A DNA stretch of 64,000 nt from Bacillus sp. FJAT-28004 (GTDB taxonomy: Bacteria; Bacillota; Bacilli; Paenibacillales; Paenibacillaceae), in NCBI RefSeq assembly GCF_001280845.1, contig NZ_LGHP01000001.1:3723596-3787595 (forward strand). The letters are read 5' to 3'. A program made the translations under genes and the position numbers. This document shows positions 17,939-28,385 of the stretch, one piece after another. The notes below the pieces were generated by a model. That model saw nothing but the letters and a program-made list of their open reading frames with translations, was not told where the DNA came from and did no database searches. Every line of letters begins with the position of its first letter. Positions within the stretch are counted from its first letter, which is position 1.

Positions 17939-19896
17939 TCAAATAACCCCTCTTCCTTTTCAATTTCGTCTAAAACTTGTTTCAGACGTTCGGCTACTTC
18001 CACTACTGATCCTTCAAGCTGAGCGGCAGCATTCGTCAAATGTCCGCCTCCGCCCATTCTCTCCATGACGACCTGCACATTCATATGACCCAGTGAACGT
18101 GCGCTAATGCCAATAAGTCCATCAGAGCGCTCCCCGATGACGAAGGAAGCGAGTATATCCGTCATATTGAGCAGCGTATCCGCTGATTGCGCGATGAGCA
18201 GCTGCGAATATTTACGACCACTTTCGGTAACTGCAATGGCTACATGCTCATAGAGCACCTCGGCATGCTTAATAATTTCTGCTTTGCGCACGTATTCCTC
18301 AAGATCCTCTTTCAACATTCGCTGAATCATCATCGAGTCTGCCCCATTGCGGCGAAGGAACGATGCAGCTTCAAACGTTCTCGCACCTGTGCGAAGCGAG
18401 AAGCTCTTCGTATCTACCGTAATTCCGGCAAGCAAAGCAGTCGATTCCCTTACATCAAGTACGACCCGATCATGAATATATTGCAGCAGCTCCGTTACGA
18501 GCTCACATGTTGATGAAGCGTACGGCTCCATATAAATTAATATCGCATTCGCGATAAATTCCTCACTTCGGCGATGATGATCGACAACGACGATGCGGTC
18601 GGTCTGCGTGAGCAGCTTAGGCTCCTTAACCATAGACACCTTATGCGTATCAACAACAACAGCGAGCGTCTGAGGCGTTATCAATGCTGAGGCCTGCTCC
18701 GGCGAGACAAACCGTTTGGAGAGCTTCTCGTCTTCACGGATCAGCTCCATCATTTTCTGGATGGCCGGATTGACGCCTTCTAACACAATATAGGCTTCCT
18801 TGCCGAACAGCTGCGCCGCTTTCATGACGCCGATCGCTGCTCCTATCGCATCCATATCGGGCATTTTGTGCCCCATAATGACTACGTTGTGGCTCTCGCG
18901 TATCAAATCACGAAGGGCATGGGCGACCACCCGTGCGCGCACGCGCGTCCGCTTCTCCACTGCATTCGACTTGCCGCCGTAGAAGGACTGCCGGCTTCCA
19001 ACCTTTACCGCCGCTTGGTCGCCGCCTCGTCCGAGCGCAATATCAAGACTCATATGCGCCCATTGGCCAAGCTCGATAATATGCTCAGCGCCTGCCGCAA
19101 AACCGATACTTAGCGTAACCGGTATTTTGTGATCGCCGGTAATTTCCCTAACCTCGTCAAGTACGACAAAACGAGATTGTTCAAGCTGTTTTAACGTTTT
19201 TTGATCGGTCACCAATAGAAAACGATCAGAGGTGAGCCTTTTCAAATAAATATGATACTTCTGAGCCCATTCCGTAATTTCCGTAGTCACCTTCGCAAGC
19301 ATAGAGCTTCGTTGGTGATCGTCCAAGCCCTGCGTAACTTCCTCCAAATTATCGATCATTACGATACCGATAACGAGCTTCTCATCATCGTATTTGCGGC
19401 CAAGCTGCCACAGATCCGTAATGTTCTTCACATAGAGAATCCGTTCCTTCTGCTTAAAGATCAGCTGATAGACTTGTGAACCCACGGTTGCTTCAATGGT
19501 GCCTTCTCGTTCCTTCACTTGCTGCAATGATGGAAAAAGCTCCGCAAGCGGAACGCCGATGACGGTTTCCCGATCCACCATGCCAGCAATATAAGGATTA
19601 TGCCATTCAACCATACGATCTTCGTTATATAAAATAATTCCGAAAGGAAGCTCGCTGACGACATCGTTTCCTGCCTTCTTAACCCGGTAGGACAACGTGC
19701 CTAGATACGATTTCAAATCTTTGCGGAAAGCACGTTCTGCCATTATGGTATAAAACAATACCAAGGCCGTGAGCAGTAATCCGAGCAGCCCAAGCAGCCA
19801 CTCGAACCATGCAAGTCCCACCGACATGAGCACCATCAATGCAAAAGCCCACATTTGATGCATTCCGTGCCATCGTGTAACCAAAAACTTCGGCAT
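17935..19896 (-). CDS. gdpP: GdpP, c-di-AMP phosphodiesterase
   Basis: A 653-aa membrane enzyme: two N-terminal transmembrane helices (about 12-50), a PAS domain (about 85-170), a degenerate GGDEF domain, then DHH ([16 protein letters not shown] and VVDHHRR) and DHHA1 ([12 protein letters not shown]). It hydrolyses c-di-AMP to pApA and so controls potassium uptake, wall stress and beta-lactam tolerance. The DHH metal residues appear intact. The neighbours yybS and rplI are conserved across Bacillales. Confidence 0.97.
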   Translation of the reverse strand: MPKFLVTRWHGMHQMWAFALMVLMSVGLAWFEWLLGLLGLLLTALVLFYTIMAERAFRKDLKSYLGTLSYRVKKAGNDVVSELPFGIILYNEDRMVEWHNPYIAGMVDRETVIGVPLAELFPSLQQVKEREGTIEATVGSQVYQLIFKQKERILYVKNITDLWQLGRKYDDEKLVIGIVMIDNLEEVTQGLDDHQRSSMLAKVTTEITEWAQKYHIYLKRLTSDRFLLVTDQKTLKQLEQSRFVVLDEVREITGDHKIPVTLSIGFAAGAEHIIELGQWAHMSLDIALGRGGDQAAVKVGSRQSFYGGKSNAVEKRTRVRARVVAHALRDLIRESHNVVIMGHKMPDMDAIGAAIGVMKAAQLFGKEAYIVLEGVNPAIQKMMELIREDEKLSKRFVSPEQASALITPQTLAVVVDTHKVSMVKEPKLLTQTDRIVVVDHHRRSEEFIANAILIYMEPYASSTCELVTELLQYIHDRVVLDVRESTALLAGITVDTKSFSLRTGARTFEAASFLRRNGADSMMIQRMLKEDLEEYVRKAEIIKHAEVLYEHVAIAVTESGRKYSQLLIAQSADTLLNMTDILASFVIGERSDGLIGISARSLGHMNVQVVMERMGGGGHLTNAAAQLEGSVVEVAERLKQVLDEIEKEEGLFE

Positions 19897-19914
19897 TCCC
19901 TATCCGCTCCTGTG

Positions 19915-20820
19915 CTATGGTTTCGTAAACGACTTGCGGATTGGAAAAGCAGTATCCAGCACACCTATTAAGCTAAGCGGCGGGATCAATAGCACCGGAA
20001 TTGCAATAAGAATCGGTACCGCTTTGTTCCATCCTCGCTGATGAGCAAGGAAAAAGAAAAATCCGACAGCCTGAAACGCAAAAACATAACTAAGCAGAGG
20101 TACCAGGTTCATTAAAGCCACTGCAAAAAAAGAATCGCTCGTCGTTGACGAGAACAGCTCGATTACATAAGTAATTAAATAAATCACAACAAGCAAGCGA
20201 GGCAAACGCCACTCTCTAGCACGCGTAAATCTAGGCACTTCCGGTCCGCCGCTCCACTTCACAGCTCTGCGAGCTACAAATTGCGAAATAGCAGTGATTG
20301 CGAAGGCGATAATAATAAAGGTCACAGGAATAGAATTGACCATCGTACGAGCCACAACTTCAGTTAGATCCGAATTCCATTCTGTAGGGAGTAACTGCTT
20401 CGTCATCAGTTCATCGACTGTTGACCTTATGAATGTTCTTAACTCTTTTATGAGTGAAATATTCAAGAATACCTCGAATATAATCAGCTCAAGCATCAAC
20501 TGAGCAAGAACGACAACGCTGACCGTCCGAAGGACCTTTGAGGCAGGCGCTTGTTTCATATACAAGTGGCCCATCACAATAGACGGAATGAGGAAAAACA
20601 ATCCAATGATAAGCGTAGCTGGCCCGCCGATAATAAATGCCAGTACCCATACTGGAAGCAGATGCAGCACAAAAGATTTTGGTGACAGGATCGTATACAG
20701 CACGACATACGGCACCATAAGCAGCATCATGGTAATTACGTTAAAGAGTGGTACTAGAAGGGACAATAATAAAAGGAGTGCCGTACAGCTCCACAGCACT
20801 GGTTTCAAGCCGGTTCTCAA
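19915..20820 (-). CDS. yybS: YybS-family membrane protein (DUF2232)
   Basis: About 301 aa with six to eight hydrophobic segments, of the DUF2232 type usually found just before gdpP. The function is unclear. I prefer the TTG at 20820, five bases after AAGAGGTGA; a GTG three codons upstream lacks a ribosome site. Confidence 0.88.
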   Translation of the reverse strand: MRTGLKPVLWSCTALLLLLSLLVPLFNVITMMLLMVPYVVLYTILSPKSFVLHLLPVWVLAFIIGGPATLIIGLFFLIPSIVMGHLYMKQAPASKVLRTVSVVVLAQLMLELIIFEVFLNISLIKELRTFIRSTVDELMTKQLLPTEWNSDLTEVVARTMVNSIPVTFIIIAFAITAISQFVARRAVKWSGGPEVPRFTRAREWRLPRLLVVIYLITYVIELFSSTTSDSFFAVALMNLVPLLSYVFAFQAVGFFFFLAHQRGWNKAVPILIAIPVLLIPPLSLIGVLDTAFPIRKSFTKP

Positions 20821-20960
20821 ACCGTTCACCTCTTGCTTATATAATCTGGTTTCTTACGAAACTTTTACAACTCATTATAGCATAAAAGCTAAACATATCA
20901 CGCACATTCCCATGGGCTTACTCTTTAGACGAACCGTCCACTTAGGCGTCTCCTATCAAA

Positions 20961-20999
20961 GAAAAAGACGGAACAGCAAGCTTATTCCGTCTTTTTCTT
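20961..20999 (-). terminator. Bidirectional intrinsic terminator
   Basis: GAAAAAGACGGAA and TTCCGTCTTTTTC form a perfect 13-bp stem with A/T runs, downstream of the CBS gene. Confidence 0.88.
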
Positions 21000-21061
21000 A
21001 TTATATTGCCCTGCCCAGTTTGAAAATAGTACCTGAAGACGATCCCAATCGCTGCCGTTTC

Positions 21062-21490
21062 TTATTTATCATGCAGCACATTATGCGACTCCATAATAAT
21101 TTTCTGACAGTAATCAATAATTTCGCTTCTGCGTACGATTCCGATAAAACGATTCATATCATCTACGACAGGCACAAAGTTTTGCACCTTCGCGAGCGAT
21201 ATTAAATCATCCATATTAGCATCTATTCGTACCGTCTTATTGTTCATTCGAAGCGGTACATCGATTAGCTTCACCTTATTGGTTTGTTCCAGTGATAAGT
21301 CAGCATGATTTTTAAAATACCATAACAAATCGCCTTCCGTAACCGTACCTGCATAACCGCCATCATCATTAATAATAGGCACCGCCGTGTAGCGATGGTA
21401 TTCCATACGCTCTAGCGTCTGTCTTAATGTTACTTCCTGGGTGACACATACGACCTCTTGCTTCGGCAACAAAAAAAACGCGATATTCAT
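21062..21490 (-). CDS. CBS-pair protein, possible c-di-AMP receptor (142 aa)
   Basis: Two CBS motifs make up nearly the whole protein (TLRQTLERMEYHRYTAVPII...GTVTEGDLLW and ISLAKVQNFVPVVDD...GIVRRSEII). This is the size and layout of CbpB/DarB, a cytosolic c-di-AMP-binding regulator. Proximity to gdpP makes nucleotide sensing plausible, but ligand specificity cannot be read here. The ribosome site is poor (AAGGAAG directly next to the ATG). Confidence 0.75.
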   Translation of the reverse strand: MNIAFFLLPKQEVVCVTQEVTLRQTLERMEYHRYTAVPIINDDGGYAGTVTEGDLLWYFKNHADLSLEQTNKVKLIDVPLRMNNKTVRIDANMDDLISLAKVQNFVPVVDDMNRFIGIVRRSEIIDYCQKIIMESHNVLHDK

Positions 21491-21571
21491 CTTCCTTAAA
21501 CCACTCCGTTCCGTTTGCTCTTTCCATTCCCATTGGCCCTAAGGCAGCAAGACGGCTCGGAGCAAACAGCA

Positions 21572-22624
21572 TTAAGGCTGCTTGGACGTCGCTTCGCTGC
21601 TTGATAGTGCACCTACATCTTTCACCTTATCTACTGTGTACTTATCGGGCAATATCAGACTGGAAGCAGGTGTATCTGCGTTTAACCAGTTCTTAATCAT
21701 CTTCTGTACCTTCGCCAAATCGTCTTCATCGGCAAAATAATACCAAGCCCCGCCGCTTTTCAGGCGATGTCCATCACCAAGCAGCGAATGGCTGTAAATT
21801 TTGCGTTCCTTCGCCTGCAACATGGTTTGACCAATGTCTATTAGCTGCTGCGGACGCATATCCGTACTGAAATTATCACCCATAATATCCATAAGCTCAG
21901 GAACTTTAGACCATTGATTCATTTGCTTCGCTTTATCCATAAGAAGATTCAAGAAAATCTGATGCCGCTCTGTACGATTTATATCGCCGCCAGCATCCTC
22001 ACGATAACGAACATAGTTGAGTGTATCTTTGCCATTGTAGGTGTCCTGACCTGCTTTAATGACAAATTTCTCATGATCTGCATCATCGTTGACCATATCT
22101 TCTTCGATAGGGAGCGAGATTCCGCCAAGCGTGTCAATCACGTTGCGAAATCCTTCGAAGTTAATAGACGCGTAATACTGAATAGGCGTATCTAAAAACT
22201 TCTCAACCGTATCCATCGCCATTCCCGCACCGCCAAATGCATAAGCATGCGTAATCTTATCCTGTTTATTCTTACCGACAATGTCTACATACGTATCACG
22301 CGGTATAGAGATCATAAGCAGCTCGCCGTCATTCGGACGAACAACCGTATAAATCATCGTATCCGACCGGCCAGTTTCCTTGCCGCGTTGGTCAACGCCA
22401 AGCAGCAATACGGAGAATGGATCTTGTTTCTTATTAATTGTACTCACCGGGACGGGTTCCCGTCCATCGATAGGTTTATAAGATTGCTCGAGCTGCTTCT
22501 TCACATGACCTTCAAGAAACCAATCAAACCCTAGCATAGCCAAGGTCCCTCTGTTGAAAAAACCGACAACTGCAAGAATAACCACTGCAGCTGATGCCGC
22601 ATATAACCATCTACGTTTATTCAT
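21572..22624 (-). CDS. LytR-CpsA-Psr (LCP) family enzyme
   Basis: Transfers undecaprenyl-linked glycopolymers such as teichoic or teichuronic acid to peptidoglycan. It has one N-terminal transmembrane helix (about 6-25), then the LCP core. Core motifs are VLLLGVDQRGKETGRSDTM, MISIPRDTYV (catalytic-site Arg) and NYVRYREDAGGDINRTERHQ. The 350-aa length is typical, and the active side is extracellular. It is divergent from the DUF4870 gene. Confidence 0.95.
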   Translation of the reverse strand: MNKRRWLYAASAAVVILAVVGFFNRGTLAMLGFDWFLEGHVKKQLEQSYKPIDGREPVPVSTINKKQDPFSVLLLGVDQRGKETGRSDTMIYTVVRPNDGELLMISIPRDTYVDIVGKNKQDKITHAYAFGGAGMAMDTVEKFLDTPIQYYASINFEGFRNVIDTLGGISLPIEEDMVNDDADHEKFVIKAGQDTYNGKDTLNYVRYREDAGGDINRTERHQIFLNLLMDKAKQMNQWSKVPELMDIMGDNFSTDMRPQQLIDIGQTMLQAKERKIYSHSLLGDGHRLKSGGAWYYFADEDDLAKVQKMIKNWLNADTPASSLILPDKYTVDKVKDVGALSSSEATSKQP

Positions 22625-22830
22625 AATATGATGACTTCTCCTATCTTATCAATTCTTTTATAATTACGCATTCTTTAGTTTAGACGATAATTTGTCGAAA
22701 CAGGTTACAAACCTTTTACAATGTTTTGATACCATTTTTGGATAATATTTTATAAAATAAAAAGGTCTATGGAAAAAGTATGACGAATACAATCATTGCA
22801 ATAGTAGGTAAAATAGAAAGGGTGAATCTC

Positions 22831-23187
22831 TTGAATCAACCTCCTTCCTTACATCCAGACGGCTCATCAACAGGACTTGACCCAAAAGTAGCAGGCTTGC
22901 TTTGCTACCTGGCTGGCTTTATAACCGGCATAATATTCCTAGTGCTAGAGAAGAAGAGTCGCTTCGTCAGGCTGCATGCTGTCCAATCGATCGTCGTGTC
23001 GGTCGCTTTCATCGCCGCCAATATTTTATTAGGCTTTATCCCGTTAATCGGCTGGCTGCTAGGGATACTGCTCGGTTTGGGTGCTTTCATCCTATGGATA
23101 GGTCTCATGCTGCTCACACTACAAGGGAAGCTGAATAAGCTGCCTATCATCGGTGATTGGTCAGAGCAACAGGCTAATAAGTTTTAA
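22831..23187 (+). CDS. DUF4870-type membrane protein (118 aa)
   Basis: Three transmembrane helices of the DUF4870/TIC20-like type: an N-terminal LDPKVAGLLCYLAGFITGI, the charged RFVRLHAVQSI loop typical of this family, and two further helices. I choose the TTG at 22831 because AAAGGGTGA precedes it; an ATG 17 codons upstream has no ribosome site. Its role is unknown. Confidence 0.85.
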   Translation: MNQPPSLHPDGSSTGLDPKVAGLLCYLAGFITGIIFLVLEKKSRFVRLHAVQSIVVSVAFIAANILLGFIPLIGWLLGILLGLGAFILWIGLMLLTLQGKLNKLPIIGDWSEQQANKF

Positions 23188-23222
23188 TATGAGGAAATGA
23201 TACACTTCCTTATATTTAAAAA

Positions 23223-23250
23223 ATGGACGGCCTACTGCCGTTCTTTTTTT
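23223..23250 (+). terminator. Intrinsic terminator
   Basis: ACGGC-CTACT-GCCGT is followed by TTCTTTTTTTT, 36 bases after the DUF4870 stop. Confidence 0.75.
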
Positions 23251-23471
23251 TATCAATCTATAAGTTCATAAGAACTACTCATTAAACCAGGCAAATAATC
23301 TTGTAATTGCTAGGTATCGGCTAATATCATTCTACTGGCTTCTCTAAATCGGTAAAATTGAGCTTTTGCAGCCTTATAACCCTCATTCAGCGGTTTGATG
23401 AATAGGCAGAAAGTTCGTACTATTAAGTGACATCAATTAAATACGAATAAGAAGGATTGTGAATATTTATT

Positions 23472-24791
23472 ATGGGTATAGGACTTAATCTGCTCTTAGT
23501 TGCTTTACTAATTGTGTTAACCGCTTTTTTCGTAGCTACTGAATTTGCAATCATTAAGCTTCGTTCCAGCCGTGTCGACCAGTTAGTCGTTGAAGGCAAG
23601 AAAAACGCCATTGCCGTTCAACGTGTTGTAAGCAATTTGGATGGTTACCTATCTGCCTGTCAGCTTGGTATTACGATTACAGCGCTCGGACTTGGTTGGT
23701 TAGGAGAACCTACCGTTGAAAAACTTCTTCTCCCTCTATTCGAGCAATGGCAATTAAACAGTAATGTCAGTCACATTTTGTCATTTCTAATCGCTTTTCT
23801 TTTAATCACATTTATCCATGTGGTAGTCGGTGAGCTTGCTCCCAAGAGCATCGCCATCCAAAAAGCAGAGCTTGTCAGCTTCACAGTCGTAAAGCCAATT
23901 ATTCTCTTCTATAAAGTGATGTACCCTTTCATTTGGGTCTTGAACGGCTCTGCCAATGCTTTGGTTCGTTTGTTTGGCCTAAAACCGGCGAAGGAGCATG
24001 AGAACGCCCATTCAGAAGAAGAAATTCAAATCATATTAACAGACAGCCTTGAGAGCGGTAAAATTAACAATACGGAATATGGTTACGTAAATCGGATCTT
24101 TGCTTTTGATGAAATTTTAGCTAAAGAAATTATGGTTCCGCGTACGGATATGACCGTCTTATATAAGAAAAATACGCTGAAGGAAAACATGGATATCATT
24201 CGTAAAGAGCAATATACCCGCTTCCCTGTTGCTGGAGACAGCAAAGACCATATCGTCGGGATGATCAATACAAAGCAATTGTTTCTTCAATATCAAGTAA
24301 ACAAAGATATTGATTTGCAAACACTTATACAGCCCGTCATGTCCGTATCTGAGGTTATGCCTGTAAAGACATTGCTAAAACGGATGCAGCAAGAGCGCGT
24401 TCACTTTGCTATCGTAGTAGATGAGTATGGCGGCACATCCGGCCTTGTGACCATTGAGGATATTTTGGAGGAAATTGTCGGTGACATTAGGGACGAGTTT
24501 GATGCTGATGAACGAAAAGATATCGAAATGCTGTCAGATTCATCTTATCTGCTTGATGGCAAGGTGTCACTCACCGAGCTGGGCGACCTGATAGGCGCCG
24601 AGCTTGAGCATGAAGAGGTTGATACGGTCGGCGGCTGGCTATATAGCGAAATGGACGAGGCAAAGCCAGGAAAACAATTTGGCTTTCATAATTTGACCTT
24701 TACCGTTCGCGAAGTAAGCAAACATCGCATTAATAAAGTCGAGTTAACGATTGGTCCACCTGTTCACCTCCTCAAACCTGAGGTTGGCTAA
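23472..24791 (+). CDS. CNNM/HlyC-type transporter (DUF21-CBS-CorC)
   Basis: A 439-aa member of the hemolysin-C/CNNM family, linked to magnesium or other divalent-cation export. The DUF21 transmembrane domain (about 1-195) includes ACQLGITITALGLGWLGEP and VVGELAPKSIAI. A CBS pair follows (about 215-340, VPRTDM...VVDEYGGTSGLVT), then a CorC_HlyC domain. It has its own terminator. Confidence 0.93.
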   Translation: MGIGLNLLLVALLIVLTAFFVATEFAIIKLRSSRVDQLVVEGKKNAIAVQRVVSNLDGYLSACQLGITITALGLGWLGEPTVEKLLLPLFEQWQLNSNVSHILSFLIAFLLITFIHVVVGELAPKSIAIQKAELVSFTVVKPIILFYKVMYPFIWVLNGSANALVRLFGLKPAKEHENAHSEEEIQIILTDSLESGKINNTEYGYVNRIFAFDEILAKEIMVPRTDMTVLYKKNTLKENMDIIRKEQYTRFPVAGDSKDHIVGMINTKQLFLQYQVNKDIDLQTLIQPVMSVSEVMPVKTLLKRMQQERVHFAIVVDEYGGTSGLVTIEDILEEIVGDIRDEFDADERKDIEMLSDSSYLLDGKVSLTELGDLIGAELEHEEVDTVGGWLYSEMDEAKPGKQFGFHNLTFTVREVSKHRINKVELTIGPPVHLLKPEVG

Positions 24792-24795
24792 ACTG

Positions 24796-24830
24796 AAAAG
24801 GAAGGCGCACCCAGCGCCTTCCTTTTTTTA
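24796..24830 (+). terminator. Intrinsic terminator
   Basis: GGAAGGCGC-ACCCA-GCGCCTTCC is followed by seven T. Confidence 0.93.
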
Positions 24831-24886
24831 CGTATGCTGTTTTGAATTAAGGACACTCTAATTAAAAATGTACAAGAAAGGAATTT

Positions 24887-25342
24887 ATGATGCTTATCAA
24901 TATTATTTTCGGGTTCATTATTCCTTGGATTGCCGGTATATACTTGGGTAGAAAAAGCCCCAAAACCTTGCTTCTCATCTTCCCCATTGGAGCAGTTACT
25001 TCCATGGTCATCAACTCTTTTGGATTTCAACTAATGTTTTGGGATTTCACGCCTCTCATACCCAATGATGAATCCGTATCCGCTTTGCCGCTGGATATCG
25101 GTCTTTACCCCCTACTTGCATGCTTTATGATCTGGCTGATCAATTCCCGTCCAGTAAATACAGCACTGGTCATGTTTTTGTTCATACTGGGTACTACACT
25201 ACTTGAATTTATGGCATTATTAATCGGCAAAGTATCCTACGGCAACGGCTGGAACATAGGATATACGTTCCTCTCCTATTTGCTTGCTTTTGGAATCGTA
25301 TTTATATATTACAAGCTGCTTAAGGGATACCGCTTATTATAA
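24887..25342 (+). CDS. Membrane protein, CBO0543-like (151 aa)
   Basis: Five hydrophobic segments. The pattern [16 protein letters not shown] and the final [11 protein letters not shown] suggest the CBO0543 family of small Bacillales membrane proteins, function unknown. AAAGGA lies six bases upstream of the ATG. It converges with the AI-2E permease gene, overlapping it by 6 bases. Confidence 0.7.
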   Translation: MMLINIIFGFIIPWIAGIYLGRKSPKTLLLIFPIGAVTSMVINSFGFQLMFWDFTPLIPNDESVSALPLDIGLYPLLACFMIWLINSRPVNTALVMFLFILGTTLLEFMALLIGKVSYGNGWNIGYTFLSYLLAFGIVFIYYKLLKGYRLL

Positions 25343-26494
25343 CGACTTCCCGCCGTTCTTCTCTTCTTCATAAAGAAGGGAGCGGCTTCTAAACCATTCG
25401 AACAAATGAATCACAATGACCTTGATGACCGCATAACCCGGCACGGCAAGTACAATGCCTGCAAGGCCAAATAAATTGCCTGCTGTCAAAATGACAAAAA
25501 TAATGGTGATCGGATGGATATGCAAGGTTTTGCCCATGATCTGCGGCGAGATGAACTTGCCTTCGATTAATTGAACAATGGTCCAAATAACCACCATCTT
25601 CAGGAGCATGACGGGCGAAGTCACCATAGCGACAACTAGAGCTGGTGTAATCGCAATGGCTGGTCCTAAATACGGGATAACGCTTGTGCATGCAGCAACC
25701 AGAGCAAGTACAAGCGAATACTCAAGACCAATAATTAAATAACCGATATATAATAGCAGCCCGATACAGAAGCTTACTATAATTTGCCCTCTGATATAGC
25801 TGCTGACTTGTCCGTTCATCTCTGCCATAATTCGTTTCGTATGCGGCTGCAGCTTATTAGGCAGGACACTAACGATCGTTTGCGGCAGCTTTTTGCCGTC
25901 CTTCAGCAAATAGAACAATATAAACGGAAGTGTCAATATCGCAAGAATAACCTCTTTGAGCGCTCCGACAAAGGAACCTACACTTGCTAACGTTCCATTC
26001 AGAATGGAAGTCGCTTGCTCCGTAATATTGGATGTTAACTTCTCCGGATTTAAATTAAACCACTCTTGCATCTGAATAAACCCAGCGCTGTCCATAACTT
26101 CCTCAAATTTAAGCCGCAATTGCTCTCCGTATTTAGGGAAACTGTTCACAAAACTCACGGCTTGCCCGTTTAGTATTGGAATGACTATGACCAGCAATAT
26201 TGTAATCAGTCCTGCGCCAAGCAGGAACAGCATAACAATAGAATATACCCTTTTGACTCCTTTGCGTTCTAAGAAATCGACGGCTGGATTAAGCAAGTAA
26301 TAAGCAATTCCCGCCAATATGACCGGCAGCAGCAACGTCTTGAGCAGCACGGTTACGGGTGTGAAAATGTATGAAATTTTCGTCAGCACCATAATATTAA
26401 GTCCAACAAGTAACAAAACAAGCAGAAATAATACGAACTTGTTGTTCAAAATAAATTTTTTAAACCGCTCGGTTCCTGTTTTGCTATTTTCCAT
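25337..26494 (-). CDS. AI-2E family transporter
   Basis: A permease with about eight transmembrane segments (385 aa). Family motifs include [29 protein letters not shown] and [26 protein letters not shown]. Members include Na+/H+ antiporters and TqsA-like exporters; the substrate is unknown here. The ATG at 26494 is better spaced from GAGGGAG than the one two codons earlier. Confidence 0.92.
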   Translation of the reverse strand: MENSKTGTERFKKFILNNKFVLFLLVLLLVGLNIMVLTKISYIFTPVTVLLKTLLLPVILAGIAYYLLNPAVDFLERKGVKRVYSIVMLFLLGAGLITILLVIVIPILNGQAVSFVNSFPKYGEQLRLKFEEVMDSAGFIQMQEWFNLNPEKLTSNITEQATSILNGTLASVGSFVGALKEVILAILTLPFILFYLLKDGKKLPQTIVSVLPNKLQPHTKRIMAEMNGQVSSYIRGQIIVSFCIGLLLYIGYLIIGLEYSLVLALVAACTSVIPYLGPAIAITPALVVAMVTSPVMLLKMVVIWTIVQLIEGKFISPQIMGKTLHIHPITIIFVILTAGNLFGLAGIVLAVPGYAVIKVIVIHLFEWFRSRSLLYEEEKNGGKSL

Positions 26495-26659
26495 GGTCAT
26501 GCTCCCTCTTTTCTTCTCATACAGGTGATCATTTTGGTTTATTGTAGCATTACTTCAAATAAAAACGCGAATGACATGAGTTCTGCATATACCTGCAACT
26601 TCCCGCTTCCTTTTAGCGTAATATAACTTATGTGTACTACGATCCTAGGAGGGATTTCA

Positions 26660-27328
26660 TTGTCCATATTTAAACGTCTACGCGACCTTACTTTATCGAA
26701 TGTATATGCTCTAATTGAGAAAGCGGAAGACCCTGTTAAGTTGACCGATCAATATATTCGCGACATGCAAGAGGATCTGGCGGACGCCGAGAAAGCAGTC
26801 GCAGCGCAAATTGCCATTGAGAAGAAATTTAAGCAGCTTTATGAAGAACAAGCACAGCTGGTAGAGAAGCGTGGCGAGCAAGCTCACCTCGCAGCACAAG
26901 CACAGAACATTGAGCTCGCTCGTCGTGCCTTGGAAGAGAAGAAATCAACCGAACAGAAATCGACGGAGTACAAAGCGAGCTTTGATCAGAATAAATTGCT
27001 CGCAGATAACCTGCGCGGCAAGCTTGATGAGATGCGCCAGCAGCTGACTGAACTTAAGAACAAGCGTGAGACACTCGTCGCTCGTTATAATGCAGCCAAA
27101 GCGCAAACAGAAATCAATAAAGCAATGTCAGGCTTCGGTACCGATTCAGCTGCGTCAGGCATGAAGCGCATGGAAGAGAAAATGCTGCAAATGGAAGCGC
27201 AAGCTGAAGCCAGTAATGAGATGAGCTCTAAGGGAAAATCGCTTGATGCTGAGTTTGAGAAGCTTGGCAAGGACAAAGCGGTCGAAGATGAGCTTGCCGC
27301 TTTGATGAAGCAATACGAGAAACAATAA
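26660..27328 (+). CDS. pspA: PspA/IM30 family phage-shock protein
   Basis: A 222-aa, almost entirely coiled-coil ESCRT-III-like protein that supports stressed membranes. The conserved start SIFKRLRDLTLSNVYALIEKAEDP is present. I use the TTG at 26660, seven bases after AGGAGG; an upstream ATG lacks a ribosome site. It is the first gene of a four-gene plus-strand set with DUF350, DUF4178 and DUF4247 proteins, which usually travel together. Confidence 0.95.
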   Translation: MSIFKRLRDLTLSNVYALIEKAEDPVKLTDQYIRDMQEDLADAEKAVAAQIAIEKKFKQLYEEQAQLVEKRGEQAHLAAQAQNIELARRALEEKKSTEQKSTEYKASFDQNKLLADNLRGKLDEMRQQLTELKNKRETLVARYNAAKAQTEINKAMSGFGTDSAASGMKRMEEKMLQMEAQAEASNEMSSKGKSLDAEFEKLGKDKAVEDELAALMKQYEKQ

Positions 27329-27444
27329 TAACCCATTCACATCATAAATATCGTATAGTGTGACCGCTGGTGGTACAAATCGGAATGCCGGTTTTAACCG
27401 AATGCGGTCATTTTTATAAATTGGAACCTATGGAGGAACTCACG

Positions 27445-27846
27445 ATGTCTTGGATTGATCTTATTCGAATTCCGATTTGGACAGGTGCTGGAGCGATTTT
27501 ATTAGTTATCATCATGTTTTTGGATTCGCGCTTTACGAAGTACAATGATTTGCAGGAGATTAAAAATGGAAATACCGCGGTAACGACACGTTTTGTACTT
27601 AAGCTATTTGCACAGGCGTACATATTGTCCCAATCTATCAGTAAATCAAGTGAAATGTGGGAAGCTCTAATCATCTCGCTCATCTCCTTCGTTTTGTTGC
27701 TCATACTAGAGTGGATCGTCGAGAAAATTGTCATTGCTATAAGCGGTATGAAGCTGGAGCAAGGTATTCATGAGGGCAAAGTCAGCTACGCGTTGTTCGC
27801 AGGCTCCCTGCATGTCGCTGGCGCATTGATTATCGGATCTATTTAA
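27445..27846 (+). CDS. DUF350 membrane protein (133 aa)
   Basis: Four transmembrane helices; KNGNTAVTTRFVLKLFAQAYILSQSI is the typical DUF350 (YjfL) stretch. The start at 27445 has GGAGG eight bases upstream. It lies between pspA and the DUF4178 gene and probably acts with them in membrane-stress response. Confidence 0.88.
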   Translation: MSWIDLIRIPIWTGAGAILLVIIMFLDSRFTKYNDLQEIKNGNTAVTTRFVLKLFAQAYILSQSISKSSEMWEALIISLISFVLLLILEWIVEKIVIAISGMKLEQGIHEGKVSYALFAGSLHVAGALIIGSI

Positions 27847-27868
27847 CTATTTAGAAGGAGCATATAAG

Positions 27869-28375
27869 ATGAGCTTGTTCAAAAGAATCAAAAACCTAAT
27901 TACCCCTGTGGAGCCGCCCATCGCTGAGAAAAGCATAATGACATTGTCCCCTGGCGATGCTTGCGAGGTTTCCTTAATCACTTACAACGTTACAGGCAGA
28001 ACACATAATCGTGCTCGCAACGCCATTGTCCTCACGCTGCAGGATGGCATAACCATTCGTTATTTAACGATAGAAGAACGAGAGAAAACGGTCTTTGCGC
28101 TTTATGACTCGATTGACGGGCGCCTGGAGTCGATTGACGAGGTACCTACGATTTTGGAGCTGGATGAACGCAATTATCATATGGAGGAGCAATTCTCCGG
28201 TTTAATTACAGCGGTCGGCAAAACGCCTTACATGCAGGGAGGCGAACAACACGTCTGGCAATATCAATCGGATGATATGAAGCTGCTTCGTATCGAATGG
28301 CAAAACGGGCGCTTCATGCTCTATGAAGGAGAAAGCGTTCTGCCTGCAGATGTGCGCGTGCTGCGCGGAGGTTAG
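27869..28375 (+). CDS. DUF4178 protein (168 aa)
   Basis: A soluble beta-rich protein with LSPGDACEVSLITYNVTGRTHN and WQYQSDDMKLLRIEW, characteristic of DUF4178. AGAAGGAG precedes the ATG. It is co-directional and closely spaced with its neighbours. Confidence 0.85.
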   Translation: MSLFKRIKNLITPVEPPIAEKSIMTLSPGDACEVSLITYNVTGRTHNRARNAIVLTLQDGITIRYLTIEEREKTVFALYDSIDGRLESIDEVPTILELDERNYHMEEQFSGLITAVGKTPYMQGGEQHVWQYQSDDMKLLRIEWQNGRFMLYEGESVLPADVRVLRGG

Positions 28376-28385
28376 GAGGATAACG

